From contig JAFRYA010000003.1 in assembly GCA_017441295.1 (NCBI GenBank), positions 1 to 64,000 on the forward strand: a DNA stretch of 64,000 nucleotides, read 5' to 3'. Every line of letters begins with the position of its first letter. The first letter of the stretch is position 1. Below the pieces are notes generated by a model, which ran no database searches, was not told where the DNA came from, and saw only the letters and a list, made by a program, of their open reading frames with translations. The translations under genes were made by a program, and so were the position numbers. Source of the stretch: Lachnospiraceae bacterium (GTDB taxonomy: Bacteria; Bacillota; Clostridia; Lachnospirales; Lachnospiraceae). Positions 59,580-64,000 of this stretch are shown here, piece after piece.

Positions 59580-60275
59580 TCAATTGTCATAGTAAATTCC
59601 CGCTACGCCCAGCTCATATCTCGGAACCTGCATTCCGTGAACGTCACACATCTCCGATGGCAATCTGTGAGCCAACACATCCTCTGCACCCTTCTTCAAA
59701 GGCTCAATGATGTCCGGTGAAACCGACTCATCACCATGAGAAGCGTATACGATGTCGAATCTGTCCTTCATTTTGCCTATCTTCTCAAGGCTTAAGATGT
59801 ACGCGTGCATCTCTCTGTTAGGTCCGAACAGGTAAACTGTGCTGTTCTGTACCACGTCTCCGCTGAACAGCGCGCGGTTGTTGATATCGATCAGGCCGAT
59901 ACTGCCCGGTGTATGTCCGGCCAGCGCCACAACCTCGAGCGGACGTCCGCCCAGATCGATGATGTCCTTATCCTCCACAGGGATGATCGTGCCTGTGCCC
60001 GGATGCATCATATTTTTGTAATAGTTAGTAGCCTCAGCCGGATTCATATAGAATTCATCGAACTGATAGTTACATCCTGTATGGTCTCCGTCAGCATGAG
60101 TATTCAGCAGCTTGATCGGCAGTTTGGTCAGGGTCTGCGCCAGTTCCTTAACATTCGGGGTTTCCATGCCGCTGTCGATGAGCAGCGCGAAATCAGAGCC
60201 TTCCAGCAGGAAAAAGCAGACCTTATCCTCAGCTATTCTCCAGGTCCCCTCATATAATTTACTAATTTCCGCCAT
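59580..60275 (-). CDS. MBL fold metallo-hydrolase
   Basis: ATG 60275, behind CGGAGGAGG, gives 231 residues. The metal motif reads NTHADGDHTG, where the common HxHxDH is HxDGDH, so the second His is replaced by Asp. Later metal-site segments are LAGHTPGS and FSGDVV, and the C-terminal YASHGDES carries the last His. The fold is glyoxalase II or lactonase-like; reaction unknown. It has its own promoter and terminator, so it is a single-gene unit. Confidence 0.85.
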   Translation of the reverse strand: MAEISKLYEGTWRIAEDKVCFFLLEGSDFALLIDSGMETPNVKELAQTLTKLPIKLLNTHADGDHTGCNYQFDEFYMNPAEATNYYKNMMHPGTGTIIPVEDKDIIDLGGRPLEVVALAGHTPGSIGLIDINNRALFSGDVVQNSTVYLFGPNREMHAYILSLEKIGKMKDRFDIVYASHGDESVSPDIIEPLKKGAEDVLAHRLPSEMCDVHGMQVPRYELGVAGIYYDN

Positions 60276-60306
60276 ATAATACCTCCTCCGTAATAATGCT
60301 GTAATT

Positions 60307-60335
60307 ATTATACTTTTAGCATTATTATCCGTCAA
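60307..60335 (-). promoter_or_regulatory. Sigma-A promoter of the MBL gene
   Basis: On the minus strand TTGACG (60330-60335) and a perfect TATAAT (60307-60312) are 17 bp apart, 32 bp before ATG 60275. Confidence 0.8.
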
Positions 60336-60344
60336 TTGCCATTG

Positions 60345-61649
60345 CTATACGTCCAAAGAAGTAATGTCGTCGAAAGTCTCTCTTTTAACGGCAATATATG
60401 ACTCTGCGCCATTCAGCATCACAACCGGAGGCCTTGGAATCCTGTTATAATTTGATGCCATCGAGTAATTATAAGCTCCTGTCGTGCAGACTGCGATTAT
60501 ATCTCCTCTGCAGGTGGATGAAGGCACAGGAATATTCTCCGCGATGATGTCTCCGCTCTCGCAGCACCTACCGCCTATTGTTACCGGCATATCCGCCTCT
60601 TCATTCATACGGGAGGCGTTATAGCAGGTATATCTGGACTTGTATAAAGCGAATCTCGGATTGTCGGTCATGCCGCCGTCAATCGATACATAGTTCTTAT
60701 ATCCCGGGATTTTCTTGACTGATCCGGCTGTATACAGGGTCATTCCTGCGTCAGCCACAATGCTCCTGCCGGGCTCCATGAATATCTGCGGAACCGGGAT
60801 TTCCAGATTCGCGCATGTCTCTTTGATGCATTCAGCCACATGCTCAATCTTTTCTCTAATATTTAGACAAGGATCGTCTGCGGTGTAGCGCACGCCATAA
60901 CCTCCGCCCAGGTTCAGGCAGGCGGCCATATAGCCGAACTTTTTATTCATATCCGCAATGAACTCCAGCATTACGGCAGCAGCACGTTCAAAAACGTCCT
61001 CTCCAAACACCTGGGAGCCCACATGACAGTGGAATCCCTCCAGAGCGATATGCGGCTGAGCAAGGGCCATTTTCACGATTTCTTCTGCTTGGCCTGTAGC
61101 AATAGGGTTTCCGAATTTAGAATCGACTTTGCCCGTATTTACAGCCTCATATGTATGCGGGTCAATGCCCGGTGTGATCCTTAAAAGTATCTTCTGGGTC
61201 ATCCCGCGTCCGGCAGCTTCTGCTTCGACAGCGGCCAGCTCCTCCGGATTATCAACAACGAAATATCCCACGCCCGCGTCCATTGCAAACCTGATGTCTG
61301 CGTCAGTCTTATTATTACCGTGAAAGAAAGCCCTGCCCATACCAAAACCGGCACTTTTCACGGTATGGATCTCGCCGCATGAGACGACGTCCACTCCCAT
61401 GTTCTCTTCCTGCATAATACGGTACATCTGCCTGAAGCAGTTCGCTTTGCCTGCGTACAATGGAAGGGATCCCTCCGGAAAGCACTTCCGGAAGGATTCT
61501 GTGTAAACGCGGCAATTGTGGCGTATGCGGTCTTCGTCCATCAGATAAACCGGTGTTCCGTAGCGCTCAGCCACATCACAGATATCCTGACCGGCAAATG
61601 TCAGGTCACCCTTCTCATTGATTGAAATATTTTCGCAAATATAATTCAT
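60345..61649 (-). CDS. lysA: Diaminopimelate decarboxylase
   Basis: The 434-residue PLP enzyme has LPLYAGKANC with the PLP Lys near residue 68, FHCHVGSQVF, LNLGGGYGVRY (phosphate loop) and CCESGDIIAENI near 353. It converts meso-diaminopimelate to lysine. It follows the DAP dehydrogenase gene by 11 bp and is the last gene of dapA-dapB-ddh-lysA. KANC in place of the more usual KAN/KAF text is within family range. Confidence 0.94.
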   Translation of the reverse strand: MNYICENISINEKGDLTFAGQDICDVAERYGTPVYLMDEDRIRHNCRVYTESFRKCFPEGSLPLYAGKANCFRQMYRIMQEENMGVDVVSCGEIHTVKSAGFGMGRAFFHGNNKTDADIRFAMDAGVGYFVVDNPEELAAVEAEAAGRGMTQKILLRITPGIDPHTYEAVNTGKVDSKFGNPIATGQAEEIVKMALAQPHIALEGFHCHVGSQVFGEDVFERAAAVMLEFIADMNKKFGYMAACLNLGGGYGVRYTADDPCLNIREKIEHVAECIKETCANLEIPVPQIFMEPGRSIVADAGMTLYTAGSVKKIPGYKNYVSIDGGMTDNPRFALYKSRYTCYNASRMNEEADMPVTIGGRCCESGDIIAENIPVPSSTCRGDIIAVCTTGAYNYSMASNYNRIPRPPVVMLNGAESYIAVKRETFDDITSLDV

Positions 61650-61660
61650 ATTATTATCCT

Positions 61661-62638
61661 TTACAGCATATGTGCCCTGAGTTCCTCTGCTGACAGCGCT
61701 GACAGGTCTGCCGGCGCAATATCAAATATTGTCTTGCAGCCGGTCTGTCCGCGGCCGTTCATCCTGCAGGCTGCCCTGGCCAGAGCTACCAGCACTCCCG
61801 AAGTGAATTCCGGATTGGAATCCAGTTTCAGCCTGTACTCGATAGTCTGCCTGTGCTCGTTATCCAGACCTGTTGTGCCAGTGCAGATAACAACTCCGCC
61901 GTGAGGCAGTTCTGAGTGGTCTTTCTTCATTTCCTCTTCAGTAATGAATGTAACCGTTGTGTCATAATCCGCGAAATAATTAGGCATGGTCTTGATCTCG
62001 TTCTCAATCCTCTCCAGATCTGCGCCTTCTTCAGCCACAACATAGCACTCTCTGGTGTGCATCTGACGGGCTGTGAAGCCTTCTGCCTCACCCTTTACGG
62101 CTGCCTCCATAGCTGAGAGGATCGGTACAGTATATTGTCTGGCGTCCTTAACGCCTGAAATACGCCTGATAGCATCAGAATGTCCCTGGCTGACACCTCT
62201 TCCCCAGAAGGTGGAAAAGCGTCCTTGAGGCAGGATTGCGTTCGCGTAAACCCTGCTTACAGAAAACATTCCCGGATCCCAGCCGCCTGAGATCACTGCA
62301 GTATGTCCGCTCTCTGATGCTGCCCTGTCTACATTCGCGAAATGCTCCGGAATGCGCGCATGGGTGTCAAAGCTGTCAACCACATTAAAGTTTTCAGCCA
62401 GCATCGGCGTCAGTACTGGCAGGTCTGTGGCGCTGCCTCCGCAGATGATCATTACATCTATTTTGTCCTTGAATTCCAGCACGCTGTCTGCGCTGTATAC
62501 AGGCAGTCCTGTCCTGGTCTTAACTGACCGCGGGTCTCTTCTGGTGAATACGCCGACCAGCTCCATGTCTGGATTCTGTCTGACCGCGCACTCTACTCCG
62601 CGTCCTATATTTCCATATCCGTAAATAGCTATTCTCAT
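61661..62638 (-). CDS. ddh: meso-Diaminopimelate dehydrogenase
   Basis: The 325-residue enzyme has IAIYGYGNIGRGVECAV (NADPH fold), the SGGWDPGMFSVSRV region, GRGVSQGHSDAIRRI and the substrate region YDTTVTFITEEEM. It makes meso-DAP from tetrahydrodipicolinate in one step, the short dehydrogenase route known in some Clostridia. Its place between dapB and lysA confirms this. Whether the longer aminotransferase route also exists cannot be told from this window. Confidence 0.94.
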   Translation of the reverse strand: MRIAIYGYGNIGRGVECAVRQNPDMELVGVFTRRDPRSVKTRTGLPVYSADSVLEFKDKIDVMIICGGSATDLPVLTPMLAENFNVVDSFDTHARIPEHFANVDRAASESGHTAVISGGWDPGMFSVSRVYANAILPQGRFSTFWGRGVSQGHSDAIRRISGVKDARQYTVPILSAMEAAVKGEAEGFTARQMHTRECYVVAEEGADLERIENEIKTMPNYFADYDTTVTFITEEEMKKDHSELPHGGVVICTGTTGLDNEHRQTIEYRLKLDSNPEFTSGVLVALARAACRMNGRGQTGCKTIFDIAPADLSALSAEELRAHML

Positions 62639-62654
62639 ATATATTCCTCTATTT

Positions 62655-63398
62655 TTACACCAGATCGTTCATGTTGTAGAGACCTGCGTTCTGCTTAACC
62701 AGAAATGCTGCTGCCGAGAGAGCTCCCTCAGCGAAAAGTGCCCTGCTGTGTGCCTCATGCTTAAGCGTGATCGTCTGGTTCTGAGTGCCTATGATAACCT
62801 CATGCTCACCAACAATACTGCCCATTCTGATCGCATGGATGCCGATGTCGTTTGGCTGTCTTTTGCCGTTGCCTGCGCGTCCCAGCACAATATTTGCATT
62901 TTCTCTGACAGTCTTTAATTCATTTGCCAGAGTCAGGGCTGTGCCGCTCGGTGCATCCAGCTTGCGGTTGTGATGCTTCTCTATGATCTCAATCTCAGCA
63001 TCCGGCATAGCTGCCGCAGCCCTCTTGGCCAGGTCCACTAACACTGCTACTCCCAGCGAATAATTGGCTGCGAAGAACAGCGGGATTTCCTTGGCTGCCT
63101 GAGCGATCATTTCCCTCTCTTCATCGGTCTGTCCTGTGGTGGCCAGCACCAATGGAATATGATTTGATACCGCAAAATCCAAGAGCGATTGTGTATTGCT
63201 GTGATGAGAAAAATCCACAATGCAGTCCACGTCTGTTATGGCCCCCGCGAAATCTGCCGCTACCGGCATTTCAATAGTGCTCTGTGCCGCATTGATGTCA
63301 ACACCGCCTGCCAGCTCGGCTCCCAAATAGCCGTTTCTGCAGAGGTTTGCGACTTCCTTACCCATTGCTCCGAGTATTCCGCTGATAAGTATCCTCAT
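62655..63398 (-). CDS. dapB: 4-hydroxy-tetrahydrodipicolinate reductase
   Basis: The 247-residue enzyme has ILISGILGAMGKEVANL (nucleotide loop), DFSHHSNTQSLLDFA, and the signature IEKHHNRKLDAPSGTAL with the catalytic His/Lys. It is encoded 13 bp after dapA and 16 bp before ddh, in pathway order. Length is normal. Confidence 0.95.
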   Translation of the reverse strand: MRILISGILGAMGKEVANLCRNGYLGAELAGGVDINAAQSTIEMPVAADFAGAITDVDCIVDFSHHSNTQSLLDFAVSNHIPLVLATTGQTDEEREMIAQAAKEIPLFFAANYSLGVAVLVDLAKRAAAAMPDAEIEIIEKHHNRKLDAPSGTALTLANELKTVRENANIVLGRAGNGKRQPNDIGIHAIRMGSIVGEHEVIIGTQNQTITLKHEAHSRALFAEGALSAAAFLVKQNAGLYNMNDLV

Positions 63399-63411
63399 AG
63401 CTATTCCTCCA

Positions 63412-64000
63412 TTAGTCTATAACGCCCAGTCTGCGCATCTCAGCAAACAGAACTTCCTGATGCTCCGGCTCCATAGGTGTAAGAGGCAGACGCAGTGCGT
63501 TTGCGCCGTAGCCCATCTTGGCCATCGCTGCCCTTACAGGGATAGGATTAACTTCACAGAAAAGAGCCTTGATCATTGGCATCATCTCGCACTGAAGCTG
63601 CGCTGCTCCGGCGATGTCGCCCCTGAAGAATCTGTCGCAGATCTCCACGGTTTTAGCAGGCATTACGTTTGAAAGAACGGAGATGACGCCCTGTCCGCCC
63701 ATTGACATCAGCGGCACAATCTGATCGTCATTTCCTGAGTAAATATCCATATTATTACCGACCAGAGCTGCTGTCTCAACAACGCTTACAATGTTGCTGT
63801 TGGCCTCTTTGATGGCCTGCAGTCTCGGATGGTTCATCATCTTGGCGTATGTGGCCGGCAGGATGTTGAGGCCTGTTCTGGATGGCACATTATAGATGAT
63901 AACAGGTACTGTAGACGCGTCAGCGATTGCTGTATAATGCGCTACCAGTCCGTTCTGGGTGGCTTTGTTGTAATAAGGTGTTACCACCAGCACAGCATCT
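63412..64000 (-). CDS. dapA: 4-hydroxy-tetrahydrodipicolinate synthase (partial, 5' end off the window)
   Basis: The gene runs off the right edge, so about 196 C-terminal residues are present. The visible part has VTPYYNKATQNGLVAHY, IIYNVPSRTGLNI with the catalytic Tyr, and LQAIKEANSN with the Schiff-base Lys. The remaining C-terminus is of normal family form. It makes the first committed intermediate from pyruvate and aspartate semialdehyde. A regulatory leader, if any, is outside the window. Confidence 0.94.
   Translation of the reverse strand, partial: DAVLVVTPYYNKATQNGLVAHYTAIADASTVPVIIYNVPSRTGLNILPATYAKMMNHPRLQAIKEANSNIVSVVETAALVGNNMDIYSGNDDQIVPLMSMGGQGVISVLSNVMPAKTVEICDRFFRGDIAGAAQLQCEMMPMIKALFCEVNPIPVRAAMAKMGYGANALRLPLTPMEPEHQEVLFAEMRRLGVID

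Noticed and set aside
1..64000. Mobile elements, prophage or toxin-antitoxin islands.
   Set aside because: No transposase, integrase, phage structural genes or terminal repeats were recognised.

Overview
The window looks like chromosome from an anaerobic, low-to-mid GC Gram-positive bacterium of the class Clostridia, possibly a gut commensal. The grounds are CDP-glycerol glycerophosphotransferases and a teichoic-acid exporter, meso-DAP/lysine genes of the dehydrogenase type, butyrate kinase with a ferredoxin-dependent 2-oxoacid oxidoreductase, many sugar oxidoreductase genes, Mini-III and AsnA. No respiratory genes, phage genes, transposases or CRISPR were seen. Genus cannot be decided from the sequence.

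1-9.3 kb (minus strand): cell-surface glycopolymer locus. It holds a TagGH-like exporter (ATPase cut by the left edge), two TagF-like glycerophosphotransferases, an acyltransferase-3 protein, a large fusion of a YidC/Oxa1-like domain with an alkaline-phosphatase/LTA-synthase-like domain, and a helix-turn-helix/LicC/LicA fusion predicted to make CDP-choline. 9.4-11.1 kb: a sodium:solute symporter with a 31-residue membrane partner. 11.2-19.8 kb: nagA, an MFS transporter, a complete ribose-type sugar ABC importer and a Gfo/Idh oxidoreductase. 19.8-28.1 kb: the rest of an apparent nine-gene operon (deoC-like aldolase, Gfo/Idh, sugar epimerase, ROK kinase, Gld-like ABC exporter with GldG and DUF4340 partners, Gfo/Idh). 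28.3-32.4 kb (plus strand, divergent): Gfo/Idh, two more TIM-barrel epimerases and a NahK-like kinase. Together these look like uptake and oxidative or 3-keto-type breakdown of one or more glycosides, feeding amino-sugar and central metabolism.

32.4-34.7 kb: asnA, a tRNA-Leu with the unusual anticodon AAG, and a LysR gene. 34.8-47.4 kb: an uncommon catabolic cluster. It comprises a LigM/DesA-like folate-dependent demethylase, a TRAP transporter, a double-length iron-sulfur flavoprotein, two LysR regulators (one at each side), korDABC, a P-loop ATPase, butyrate kinase and an unknown two-repeat protein at the head of its operon. The likely scheme is import of an organic acid, C1 removal or reduction, conversion to acyl-CoA and ATP from an acyl phosphate, but the substrate is unknown.

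47.5-55.4 kb: a zinc-ribbon protein, an ECF sigma factor with its putative DUF4367 membrane partner, an EamA exporter with divergent LysR, a second flavoprotein of the same family, single-chain serine dehydratase and an O-antigen-ligase-type membrane protein. 55.4-59.1 kb: cysS-mrnC-rlmB-chrA-chrA housekeeping operon. 59.15-59.58 kb: a non-coding gap with four copies of a 36-37 bp inverted-repeat unit. 59.6-64 kb: MBL hydrolase and dapA-dapB-ddh-lysA, with dapA cut by the right edge.

Most promising novelties: the YidC/phosphatase fusion, the demethylase-TRAP-flavoprotein-KOR-butyrate kinase cluster, the triple Gfo/Idh plus triple epimerase regulon with an embedded exporter, the four-unit inverted-repeat array, and tRNA-Leu(AAG).
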